Source of the DNA: an uncultured Collinsella sp.
Lineage (GTDB): Bacteria; Actinomycetota; Coriobacteriia; Coriobacteriales; Coriobacteriaceae
Direction of reading: 5' to 3'
DNA length: 29,352 bases
Assembly: GCA_937969105.1 (NCBI GenBank)
Contig: CALBUZ010000196.1
Coordinates: forward strand, 1 to 29,352
Position numbers and translations under genes: made by a program. Positions 22,619 through 29,352 of this stretch are shown piece by piece. Numbering within the stretch: position 1 is the first letter of the stretch; each line of letters starts with the position of its first letter. The notes beneath the pieces are model-generated. The model had not been told where the DNA came from. It saw nothing but the letters and a program-made list of their open reading frames with translations, and ran no database searches.

Positions 22619-23344
22619 TTAGGCGAGGGCTTGGCGCTGGAGCTCGATGAGCTCGGCGATGCCCTTGTCGCCCAAATCGAGCAGGGCATTGAGGCGCTTG
22701 CGGTCGAAGGGCGCCTGCTCGCCAGTGCCCTGGAGCTCGATCATCTCACCGGTATCGGTGGCGACAAGGTTCATGTCGACCTCGGCGTGACTGTCCTCGG
22801 AATAATCCAGGTCGAGTAGGGTGTTGCCGTCGACAACGCCCATGGAAATCGCGGCGACCTGGCCCGTGAGCGGGATGCGCTCGAGCTTACCCGCCTCGAC
22901 CCACATGGCAAGGGCGTCGTGCAACGCCACCCAAGCGCCGGTAATGCTCGCCGTTCGCGTACCGCCGTCTGCCTGAATCACATCGCAGTCGACGGTGACG
23001 GTGTACTCGCCGAGCGCCTTCATGTTGACGACGGTGCGCAGGCTACGGCCGATCAAACGCTCAATCTCCATGGAGCGACCCTTGCGGTTGGCGTGCTCGC
23101 GCTTGCAGCGCTTGCCGGTCGATGCCGGCAGCATGGCGTACTCCGCCGTTACCCAACCGGCCTTGGCGCCCTTGCGCCAGCCCGGCACACCCTCCTCGAT
23201 GGTGGCGGCGCACAGCACGCGCGTATCGCCAAACTCGGCCAGGCACGAACCGTGGGCGTGCTTCATGACGCCGCGGGTAAGCTTGATGGGGCGCAGCTCA
23301 TCGGCGGCGCGGCCGTTGGCGCGATTGACCTGCATATACTCCAT
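22619..23344 (-). CDS. rph: Ribonuclease PH
   Basis: This phosphorolytic 3'-5' exoribonuclease trims tRNA precursors. The start is ATG at 23344 (MEYMQVNRANGRAADELRP), with AAAGGA upstream, giving 241 residues. Family signatures are clear: RPIKLTRGVMKHAHGSCLAEFGDTRVLCAATIE in order near the N terminus, the RNA-binding RSMEIERLIGRSLR, and the phosphate-site region CDVIQADGGTRTASITGAWVAL. The early R-x-DGR motif reads RANGR. It follows murI by 55 bases and precedes rdgB. Confidence 0.95.
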   Translation of the reverse strand: MEYMQVNRANGRAADELRPIKLTRGVMKHAHGSCLAEFGDTRVLCAATIEEGVPGWRKGAKAGWVTAEYAMLPASTGKRCKREHANRKGRSMEIERLIGRSLRTVVNMKALGEYTVTVDCDVIQADGGTRTASITGAWVALHDALAMWVEAGKLERIPLTGQVAAISMGVVDGNTLLDLDYSEDSHAEVDMNLVATDTGEMIELQGTGEQAPFDRKRLNALLDLGDKGIAELIELQRQALA

Positions 23345-23399
23345 AGAAAAATCCTTTCGGCAAAAGGTGAAAGTGAGCCTTTGGTCGGTGACCTTATAT

Positions 23400-24284
23400 C
23401 TATTTGAGTTCGTCGATATCGATATGCTCAATGCTCTTGAGCGGCTGGCCAAAGATAAAGCTGCCCGCCACCGCAAACTCGGCAATGTTATCGGCCGTCG
23501 TTGCAAAACGATGCTGCGGCTCGGCTGCGTCGCCCGCCAGCTGCTCGCGGCGTGTGAGAATATCGGTCAGCTCGCGCGTGGTCTCCTCGGCGGAGCTCAC
23601 CACGCGCACTCCAGGACCCAGCGCATGGCGAATAGGCCCCACGAGCAGCGGGAAATGTGTGCAGCCGAGTACCACGGTATCGATGCCGTGGTCGCGCAGC
23701 GGTTCAACCGTGGCGCCGACCAGCGCGCGTACGGCAGGCGTATCAAAGATGTCCTCGTTCTCGAGCCACTGCTCTTGCAGATGCGCGCCCGAGGCGAGCT
23801 CGTGCTCAACGACCTCGACAAAGCTCGAGGCAGGGCAGCCGTATACGTCGACGCCGGCATCCAGGTCCTGGATGGCACGCGTGTAAGCGCCTGAGCGAAT
23901 GGTGAGGTTGGTGGCGAGCACGCCCACCCGGCGCGTGCGGGTGCTGTTGATTGCCGCGCGTGCGCCCGGTGCGATCACACCGATGACGGGGACGTCGAGC
24001 ACCTGCTGGGCCAAACGCAAGGCCGCAGCGGTCGCCGTATTGCAGGCGATGACCATGATCTTGACGTCGTGCTTCGACAGCCAACGGCCCGCCTGCAGTG
24101 CAAACGAGCGCACCTCGTCCTCGGTGCGAGTGCCGTAGGGGCAGCGCTTGGTGTCGCCAAAGTAGTAGACGGACTCGTGCGGCAACGCCGTTGCGATGGC
24201 GCGTGCAACCGTCAGACCGCCCAGACCAGAATCGAACACGCCAATCGGGCGCGTGTCGCCTGCCGGATTCTCGATATCGGACAT
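23400..24284 (-). CDS. murI: Glutamate racemase
   Basis: MurI makes D-glutamate for peptidoglycan. I start at the ATG at 24284 (MSDIENPAGDTRPIG), giving 294 residues; the 18 residues upstream look non-coding. Both catalytic cysteines are present: C81 in VIACNTATAAAL and C208 in VVLGCTHFPLL. The N-terminal VFDSGLGGLTV (about 16-26) and YFGDTKRCPYG (41-51) motifs complete the active site. It lies downstream of the HAD gene and the MurE-type ligase, in the common wall-linked cluster. Confidence 0.95.
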   Translation of the reverse strand: MSDIENPAGDTRPIGVFDSGLGGLTVARAIATALPHESVYYFGDTKRCPYGTRTEDEVRSFALQAGRWLSKHDVKIMVIACNTATAAALRLAQQVLDVPVIGVIAPGARAAINSTRTRRVGVLATNLTIRSGAYTRAIQDLDAGVDVYGCPASSFVEVVEHELASGAHLQEQWLENEDIFDTPAVRALVGATVEPLRDHGIDTVVLGCTHFPLLVGPIRHALGPGVRVVSSAEETTRELTDILTRREQLAGDAAEPQHRFATTADNIAEFAVAGSFIFGQPLKSIEHIDIDELK

Positions 24285-24337
24285 TACCTCACCAGATTCT
24301 CTCTCGAAAAGATATGGCTCAGCGCGATAGGACCGCA

Positions 24338-25249
24338 CTACGAACGGGCCGCGACGAGCAGCTCTGCCGTTGCCGCCCAGCCATCGACAATCTTGCCGCG
24401 CGTGACGTAGGCGTTATCGCAAGCATCCAGGAACTCGGGCGCGCCGGCGCTGGTCAAACCGTTCTCGACCAGGCAGAACGTGCCCACGTGGTCAGCCATG
24501 TAGAAGTCGGACTCGGAATCGCCGAGCGCCAGCGTCTCCTCGCGCTCGATACCCAGGTGCTCGCAGAAACGTGCGATGGCAACGCCCTTGTTGAGACCGG
24601 CGGGATTGATGTTAAAGGCGCGGCCATCCTCGACGCGTTCGAGCTCGAGCGTCGTCGGTTTGGACAGATGGGTCAGATGGCCGTTGCAGGCCCAGACCAG
24701 GCCGCAGCCAGCCTCATCAAGAATGGCCTGGACCTCGTCGTCGGGCACATCGCCGCGCATGCCGACGGTGACCTCGCGGTACTTGTAGCCAGTCGACATG
24801 TCGTTGTGGTACTCGATCTTATGCGGCCAGCGGGCGAGAATCTTCTCGCACACGCCGGTCTGCTCGATCACCTGATGCGGCGTGAGGCCGCAGGCGGGGT
24901 CGTAGGGCATATCGCCGGTCAGGTACTCCCAATCGTTGGCCTTGAGGTCGTACATGACCAGACCACCCATCTCTCCGATGTAGGAGTTGAGGCCGAGCAC
25001 GCGCGCATCCTCGTGAATCATGGTGCGGTTGCGGCCCGAGGTGGGGACCACCTGGATGCCGGCGCGGGCAAGTGCCACGACAGCCTCGACGAGCTTGGTC
25101 GAGGGGTTGCCGTCGTTGTCGCGCAGCACGCACGAGCCGGGCGCGAGCATGGTGGCGTCCAGATCGGTAAAGACGTACTTAACCTTGGCAAGACGCTCGC
25201 GCATCTCGCCCGAAAGCTCAGCGACGGTCGGCAGGGTATTGTGGGACAT
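24338..25249 (-). CDS. HAD-superfamily hydrolase (Cof/IIB type)
   Basis: A 303-residue haloacid dehalogenase-type phosphatase starting at MSHNTLPTVAEL (ATG 25249, GGAG upstream). The catalytic DxD is in YVFTDLDATML (D29, D31). Motif II is VVPTSGRNRT, the motif III lysine is in GLNKGVAIAR, and motif IV is ALGDSESDFYM. An alpha/beta cap sits between motifs II and III (about 90-215), as in class IIB sugar-phosphate or mannosyl-3-phosphoglycerate phosphatases. The substrate cannot be read from sequence. It lies 34 bases after murE and 53 before murI, so a wall-linked role is possible but unproven. Confidence 0.85.
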   Translation of the reverse strand: MSHNTLPTVAELSGEMRERLAKVKYVFTDLDATMLAPGSCVLRDNDGNPSTKLVEAVVALARAGIQVVPTSGRNRTMIHEDARVLGLNSYIGEMGGLVMYDLKANDWEYLTGDMPYDPACGLTPHQVIEQTGVCEKILARWPHKIEYHNDMSTGYKYREVTVGMRGDVPDDEVQAILDEAGCGLVWACNGHLTHLSKPTTLELERVEDGRAFNINPAGLNKGVAIARFCEHLGIEREETLALGDSESDFYMADHVGTFCLVENGLTSAGAPEFLDACDNAYVTRGKIVDGWAATAELLVAARS

Positions 25250-25283
25250 GGTCACTCCATTTACGTAGAAGGGGCTTCTGGTC

Positions 25284-26801
25284 TTAGGCATCGTACGCCG
25301 CAAGGGTGCGCTTGAGAATCGAACCGTCGCGCTCGCAAGGCTCGGGTCCGTTCTTGCGCAGCATACACTCTTCCTCGCCCTTACCGGTCACGATGACCAC
25401 GGCAGGACGGACGGTTTCGCGCACGGCGGTCTCGATAGCAGCAACGCGATCAGTCACGATTTGCCAGTTATCATTTCCCTGCGCTTGAACGTTGCGCGCG
25501 ATCTCGGCGCAAATATCTTCGACATCCTCGGGGCCGGGGTCGTCCTCGGTAATCACGATTCGGTCGGCATACTTGCCAGCGGCGATGCCCATCGTGGTGC
25601 GTCGATCGACACCCTTACCGCCCGTAGCGCCAAATACAACCGCCAGCTCGCGCTCGGGATAATTCTCGCGCAAGTCGCGCAGGAGTGTCTCGAGGCTCAT
25701 GCCGTTATGTGCAAAATCGACGATACCCAGGATTTTGCCCGATACGGACGGATAGAGCTCCATACGGCCAGGAACGAAGACGCCCTCAAAGCCGTGGACG
25801 ATGCCCTCTTCGGAAATGTCCAGGGCCTCGGCGCAGGCAATAGCGGCAAGCGCGTTGGACACATTGAATTTAACCGGCGTGGGAATCACCATGTCGCGCG
25901 TAAAGCGGGGCGTGCGCACCGTTGCCACCACGCCGCAGTCACCATTACGAATCGCCAGCGCAAGCACGTCGGCACGCTCGTCGGTCAGGGAGAACGTCAC
26001 CGTGCGCTCGCAGCGGGACGCCGCCTCGAGCACGCGGTCGACGTGGTCCATATCGAGGTTGACCACAGCAAAGCGGCTCTGCGAAAAAATCTTGAGCTTG
26101 CTGGCAAAGTAATCCTCAAGCGTGGGATGCTCAATCGGCGAAATGTGATCCTCGCCGATATTGGTAAAGGCGCCGACTTCAAAGGCGATCTTGCCCGTGC
26201 GCTCGTATTTGAGGCCCTGGCTCGATGCCTCCATAACCAGCCACGGGGCACCCGCCTCCGCAGCATGCGCGATGCGAGACTGCAGCAGAAAGGATTCGGG
26301 GGTCGTCAGCTTGGAAGGGCCCGTCTCGATGCCGTCGTCGAACTCAATGCCCGTATTAAGAGCGGGTCGATGACAGCCCGTAAGCTTGGCCTCGTTGGCA
26401 AGAATGCCACGCAGATAAAAGCTGCAGGTCGACTTGCCCTTGGTGCCTGTAAAGGCGCAGACCTTCACCTTACCCGACGGGTGCCCATAAAAGGCATCTG
26501 CCACCACGGCGAGCGTGCGACGAATATCGCTCACAATCACCGCGGGAAGATCAACATCGTAATCGACCTCGGAAACGTAGGCCACGGCGCCATCGGAGAT
26601 TGCCGAAAGCAGGTACTCGCGCTTAAACGCACGGCCCTTGCAGACGAACAACGTGCCCGGACGCACCTGGCGCGAGTCATCAGTTGCAAACTCAATGCGC
26701 TGGTCGTACGAAGCGCTCGGTCTGGAAACAACAAGGTCATCTTCCTCGAGCAACTCTATATAGCGCATCAGAGTTAGCTTCTCTTGTGTCGGACTCGACA
26801 T
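25284..26801 (-). CDS. murE: UDP-MurNAc-tripeptide synthetase, MurE type
   Basis: This Mur ligase adds the third residue of the peptidoglycan stem peptide. The start is ATG at 26801 (MSSPTQEKLTLM), with AGAGAGG upstream, giving 505 residues. The UDP-binding domain shows ATDDSRQVRPGTLFVCKG. The ATP loop is FTGTKGKSTCSFYLRG, followed by TTPESFLLQ, EASSQGL and the carbamylated-lysine region. The C-terminal domain has DFAHNGMSLETLL and VTGKGEEECM. At the amino-acid selecting position the sequence is DDPG (420-423) rather than the DNPR of meso-DAP enzymes, so it probably adds lysine or ornithine. Confidence 0.9.
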   Translation of the reverse strand: MSSPTQEKLTLMRYIELLEEDDLVVSRPSASYDQRIEFATDDSRQVRPGTLFVCKGRAFKREYLLSAISDGAVAYVSEVDYDVDLPAVIVSDIRRTLAVVADAFYGHPSGKVKVCAFTGTKGKSTCSFYLRGILANEAKLTGCHRPALNTGIEFDDGIETGPSKLTTPESFLLQSRIAHAAEAGAPWLVMEASSQGLKYERTGKIAFEVGAFTNIGEDHISPIEHPTLEDYFASKLKIFSQSRFAVVNLDMDHVDRVLEAASRCERTVTFSLTDERADVLALAIRNGDCGVVATVRTPRFTRDMVIPTPVKFNVSNALAAIACAEALDISEEGIVHGFEGVFVPGRMELYPSVSGKILGIVDFAHNGMSLETLLRDLRENYPERELAVVFGATGGKGVDRRTTMGIAAGKYADRIVITEDDPGPEDVEDICAEIARNVQAQGNDNWQIVTDRVAAIETAVRETVRPAVVIVTGKGEEECMLRKNGPEPCERDGSILKRTLAAYDA

Positions 26802-26934
26802 ACAAAGACCTCTCTCGCTAAATTCAGCCTTAAAGGGCAAAAGACGTCCCGCGGCAGAAACGATGAAACATTCTGTATTATCAACCATCCTAATATGCCA
26901 CCTGGCCTTGCGCGCACTGCAGCCTTCTAAAAAA

Positions 26935-26964
26935 TTGCATGGACTGTGCTGTGGGTCAATAAAT
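26935..26964 (+). promoter_or_regulatory. Predicted promoter of the leader/small RNA upstream of asnB
   Basis: TTGCAT and ATAAAT (18-base spacing; AATAAA at 17) on the plus strand, just upstream of the structured segment 26965-27076. Confidence 0.4.
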
Positions 26965-27076
26965 GGCAACAGTGTCCACCCCGCGTAAAAACAGGGAAAT
27001 CTGGATGCTGTTCTTTAACATAGCGTTCACAACCACGACCCGCCGCTTCGTCTGAAGATCGGGCCGTGGTTTTTTC
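26965..27076 (+). ncRNA. Candidate small RNA or asnB attenuator leader
   Basis: The 399-base gap between murE and asnB holds no plausible gene on either strand. Here a 10-bp helix (AACAGTGTCC 26968-26977 with GGATGCTGTT 27003-27012, two wobbles) is followed by a strong intrinsic terminator. The terminator is AACCACGACCCG (27031-27042) with CGGGCCGTGGTT (27060-27071), an inner CTTC/GAAG stem, then a run of six T residues (27070-27075). It has its own promoter candidate. It could be a free ~110-nt RNA or the truncated leader of asnB. I recognise no known family; T-box features are absent. Confidence 0.5.
27031..27076 (+). terminator. Intrinsic terminator upstream of asnB
   Basis: A 12-position stem with one A-C mismatch, an inner CTTC/GAAG stem and a T-run. 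It lies 125 bases before the asnB start with no gene before it on the plus strand. Confidence 0.8.
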
Positions 27077-27147
27077 GGTTCGCTCGGCGCTTATGCCTTA
27101 TCACGAAACAAAAGATTGGCATGATAGTAAAGATTATTTGACATCAG

Positions 27148-27196
27148 CTGCCGCGATCCTTGCGGCAGTACACCTGAGCCGTCAGCAGAAAGGATC
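27148..27196 (+). promoter_or_regulatory. Possible pseudoknot masking the asnB ribosome binding site
   Basis: CTGCCGC / GCGGCAG (27148-27154, 27162-27168) encloses a 7-nt loop GATCCTT. The ribosome binding site AAGGATC (27190-27196) is its exact complement, four bases before the asnB ATG. Loop-to-site pairing would form an H-type pseudoknot and block initiation. Confidence 0.45.
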
Positions 27197-27200
27197 TTGC

Positions 27201-29069
27201 ATGTGCGGTTTTGTCGGTTTTACCGGTACAGATGAACAGAGTGAGCTGGTTCTCACGGCCATGATGAATCGCATCATCCACCGTGGTCCCGATATGGGCG
27301 GCCAGCATATCGTCGACAACGTTGCCCTTGGCTTCCGTCGTCTTTCGATTCTTGATCTTTCCGAAGCTGGAGCTCAGCCCATGTCGAGCGACGACGGCAA
27401 GGTCACGATTGTCTTCAACGGAGAGATCTACAACTTCCAGGAGCTTCGCGCCGAGCTGGAGGCAGCCGGCTACGCCTTCCACTGCAACGCCGATACCGAG
27501 GTCCTGGTACACGGCTACGAGGAGTGGGGCGAGGACCTGGTCAACCGCCTGCGCGGCATGTACGCGTTCGTGATTCACGACCAGAACAAGAACAAGCTCT
27601 TTGGCGCTCGTGACATCTTTGGTATCAAGCCGTTCTATTACTACCAGGCATCCGATGGCTCGCTGCTGTTTGGCTCCGAGATCAAGAGCTTCCTGGACCA
27701 TCCCAAGTTCGAGAAGGCCGTCAACCACGACGCGCTGCGCCCCTACCTGACGCTGCAATTCCCCGCCACGGAGGAGACCTTCTTTAAGGGCGTGTTCAAG
27801 CTTGCCCCGGCGCATTGCTTTACGTATGACCTGACGACCAACACCATGAACATCAAGCGTTACTGGAGCTGTGACTTCACCGACGACAACTCCAAGACCT
27901 TCGAGGAGTACGTTGACGAGTGCGACAAGGTCGTGCACGAAAGCGTCGCTGCGCACCGAATCGCCGATGTTAAGGTGGGCTCGTTCCTTTCTGGCGGCGT
28001 GGACTCCAGCTACATTGCCGCCTGTCTCATGCCCGACACCACGTATTCTGTCGGCTTCGATTACAAGAACTTCAACGAGACCAACTACGCTGCCGAGCTT
28101 TCCGACAAGCTGGGCATCAAGAACGTGCGCAAGATGATTACCGCCGACGAGTTCTTCGATGCACTGCCCGATATCCAGTATCACATGGACGAGCCGCAAT
28201 CGAACCTGTCCAGCGTGCCGCTGTACTATCTGGCGCAGATGGCTTCCGAGGAGGTCACCGTCGTCCTTTCGGGCGAGGGTGCCGACGAGCTGTTTGCCGG
28301 CTACGAGTGGTACGAGGACACCCCCGAGATGCGCTCCTTTAAGAAGCTCGTGCCGCTCGGCGTACGTCGCGCCCTAGGCTCGCTCGTTCAGCATCTCCCC
28401 TACTTTAAGGGCCACAACTTCCTGACGAAATGCGCCGAGGTTCCCGAGCGCTGGTATGTGGGTCAGGCAAAGGTGTTCGACCCCTCCGAGGTCGACGAGG
28501 TGCTCAAGCCCGCTTATGACACTGGCAAGAACGCCGCGGAGATGTGCGCCGAGTACTACAAGCAAGTTCCCAACTGCTGCGAGCTTTCCAAGAAACAGTA
28601 TCTGGATATGAACATGTGGCTGCCGGGCGACATCCTGCTCAAGGCCGATAAGATGTGCATGGCGCATTCTCTGGAGCTTCGCGTACCGTTCCTGGACAAG
28701 AAGGTCATGGAGTTTGCCGAGCACATTCCCGCCAACTACCGTGTTAACGAAGAAGGCTGCAAGCTCGTCCTGCGTCACGCCGCCAACCGCACGCTGCCCG
28801 ACGAGTGGGCAACGCGCAAGAAGGTGGGCTTCCCCGTACCGGTCAAGTTCTGGCTGCGCGAGCAAAAGTACTACGACTACGTAAAGGAATACTTCACCGC
28901 ACCGTGGGCTGCCGATTTCTTTGACACCGATGCACTCATGAAACTGCTTGACGATCACTTTGAGGGTCGCGCGCTCAACCAGCGCAAGATCTATACCACG
29001 CTGACGTTCCTCATCTGGTACAAGCGCTTCTTTATCGACGAGGACAAGGGCGCCGAAGTCGCCGCGTAA
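27201..29069 (+). CDS. asnB: Asparagine synthase (glutamine-hydrolysing)
   Basis: AsnB makes asparagine from aspartate, glutamine and ATP. The start is ATG at 27201, so that Cys2 of MCGFVGFTG becomes the N-terminal nucleophile after Met removal; AAAGGA lies upstream. The 622-residue protein has the Ntn glutaminase domain (IIHRGPDMGG, FNGEIYNF, GIKPFYYY; about 1-210). The synthetase domain follows, with the pyrophosphate loop VGSFLSGGVDSSYIAA and LSGEGADELFAGY. The C-terminal portion has ADKMCMAHSLELRVPFLDKK. The length matches the single-domain AsnB of Gram-positive bacteria. It is monocistronic behind a structured leader. Confidence 0.96.
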   Translation: MCGFVGFTGTDEQSELVLTAMMNRIIHRGPDMGGQHIVDNVALGFRRLSILDLSEAGAQPMSSDDGKVTIVFNGEIYNFQELRAELEAAGYAFHCNADTEVLVHGYEEWGEDLVNRLRGMYAFVIHDQNKNKLFGARDIFGIKPFYYYQASDGSLLFGSEIKSFLDHPKFEKAVNHDALRPYLTLQFPATEETFFKGVFKLAPAHCFTYDLTTNTMNIKRYWSCDFTDDNSKTFEEYVDECDKVVHESVAAHRIADVKVGSFLSGGVDSSYIAACLMPDTTYSVGFDYKNFNETNYAAELSDKLGIKNVRKMITADEFFDALPDIQYHMDEPQSNLSSVPLYYLAQMASEEVTVVLSGEGADELFAGYEWYEDTPEMRSFKKLVPLGVRRALGSLVQHLPYFKGHNFLTKCAEVPERWYVGQAKVFDPSEVDEVLKPAYDTGKNAAEMCAEYYKQVPNCCELSKKQYLDMNMWLPGDILLKADKMCMAHSLELRVPFLDKKVMEFAEHIPANYRVNEEGCKLVLRHAANRTLPDEWATRKKVGFPVPVKFWLREQKYYDYVKEYFTAPWAADFFDTDALMKLLDDHFEGRALNQRKIYTTLTFLIWYKRFFIDEDKGAEVAA

Positions 29070-29126
29070 GTTTCGTTATGAATTAGCGGTGAACAGCACG
29101 GTGTTTCCGTTATTCTCAATCCCTGC

Positions 29127-29202
29127 GGGCGATTGGCGCAACGGTTAGCGCAGGTGCTTTACACGCACAAGGCCGGGGGTTCGAATCCCTCATCGCCCAC
29201 CA
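29127..29202 (+). tRNA. tRNA-Val (anticodon TAC)
   Basis: A complete cloverleaf of 76 nt with encoded CCA. The acceptor is GGGCGAT/ATCGCCC with A73, the D-arm GCGC/GCGC, the anticodon loop TTTACAC giving TAC (reads GTA/GTG), and the T-loop TTCGAAT. A terminator follows. Confidence 0.96.
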
Positions 29203-29210
29203 CTTGATTG

Positions 29211-29244
29211 AAAAGGCTCCCAGCGATGGGGGCCTTTCTTTTTT
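29211..29244 (+). terminator. Intrinsic terminator of tRNA-Val
   Basis: AAAGGCTCCC / GGGGGCCTTT (one mismatch) with a short loop, then CTTTTTT. It ends the tRNA-Val transcript. Confidence 0.85.
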
Positions 29245-29290
29245 GTGCCCAGCGCATGGGATTCGAACCCGCCAGCACGTCTGCCACAAA
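29245..29290 (-). other. tRNA T-arm-like fragment at the window edge
   Basis: On the minus strand GGCGGGTTCGAATCCCATG looks like a tRNA T-arm with a decayed stem (two of five pairs lost). No matching 5' acceptor strand lies upstream and no CCA follows. The last ~60 bases are AT-rich and contain nothing I recognise. It may be a tRNA relic or an integration-site scar. Confidence 0.4.
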
Positions 29291-29352
29291 GGCCGTGGTC
29301 AAAAAATGGCAAAAATGAGTACTGCTACTTTGCTTACAACATATAAAAAGAT

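Noticed and set aside
26802..27200. T-box riboswitch upstream of asnB
   Set aside because: A terminator is present, but I find no AGGGUGGNACCGCG antiterminator bulge nor a stem I specifier loop. The fragment TCCACCCCGCG only superficially resembles it.
1..29352. CRISPR arrays, rRNA genes, insertion sequences or prophage genes
   Set aside because: No regularly spaced repeats, no rRNA signatures and no transposase or phage protein among the plausible reading frames.

Overview
This window looks like chromosomal DNA from a moderately high-GC Gram-positive bacterium of the class Coriobacteriia, most likely Collinsella or a close relative. The support is indirect: GC-rich codon use, strong AGGAGG-type ribosome binding sites, and a Bacillus-like housekeeping gene order (disA-ispD-ispF-cysS-rlmB-yacP; veg-ispE; murI-rph-rdgB) in proteins with an actinobacterial flavour. 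The assignment rests on recall of family features, not on a search. I see no rRNA, CRISPR array, insertion sequence or prophage.

Layout. Positions 1-410 hold tRNA-Thr(TGT) with its terminator, paired palindromes and a decayed second tRNA-Thr-like copy. Positions 413-5925 (minus strand) carry disA, ispD, ispF, cysS, rlmB and a YacP/Rae1-like NYN ribonuclease, with a 103-nt rod-like inverted repeat between cysS and rlmB. On the plus strand follow mntP and a hipBA toxin-antitoxin operon with a threefold operator. The minus strand resumes with the dipeptidase pepD, a PIN toxin with a frameshifted antitoxin, clpC, a duplicated DUF2798-type membrane protein behind a possible attenuator, a ThrE-type amino-acid exporter, a lysyl-tRNA synthetase fused to an EMAP-II/MetG-type tRNA-binding domain, greA, tatA, tRNA-Pro(CGG), ispE, veg, dtd, rdgB, rph, murI, a HAD hydrolase and a MurE-type ligase. 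The plus strand ends with a structured leader or small RNA, asnB, tRNA-Val(TAC) and a tRNA-like fragment.

How the genes fit together. Isoprenoid precursor synthesis by the MEP route is represented three times (ispD, ispF, ispE). Translation and its quality control are represented by cysS, lysS, dtd, rlmB, three tRNAs and the YacP-like RNase; RNA and nucleotide housekeeping by rph, rdgB and greA; wall synthesis by murI and murE; signalling and stress by disA (c-di-AMP) and clpC. Two toxin-antitoxin modules lie in the accessory segment (6.7-11.3 kb) between disA and clpC, genes that are close neighbours in Bacillus subtilis.

The least explained content is in the intergenic regions: the nested hairpin at 2051-2153, the compound palindrome at 14931-15053, the candidate small RNA or attenuator at 26965-27076, and a hairpin whose loop matches the asnB ribosome binding site. 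No wholly new multi-gene system is evident; the novelty candidates are RNA or DNA structural elements, the frameshifted antitoxin, and the LysRS fusion.
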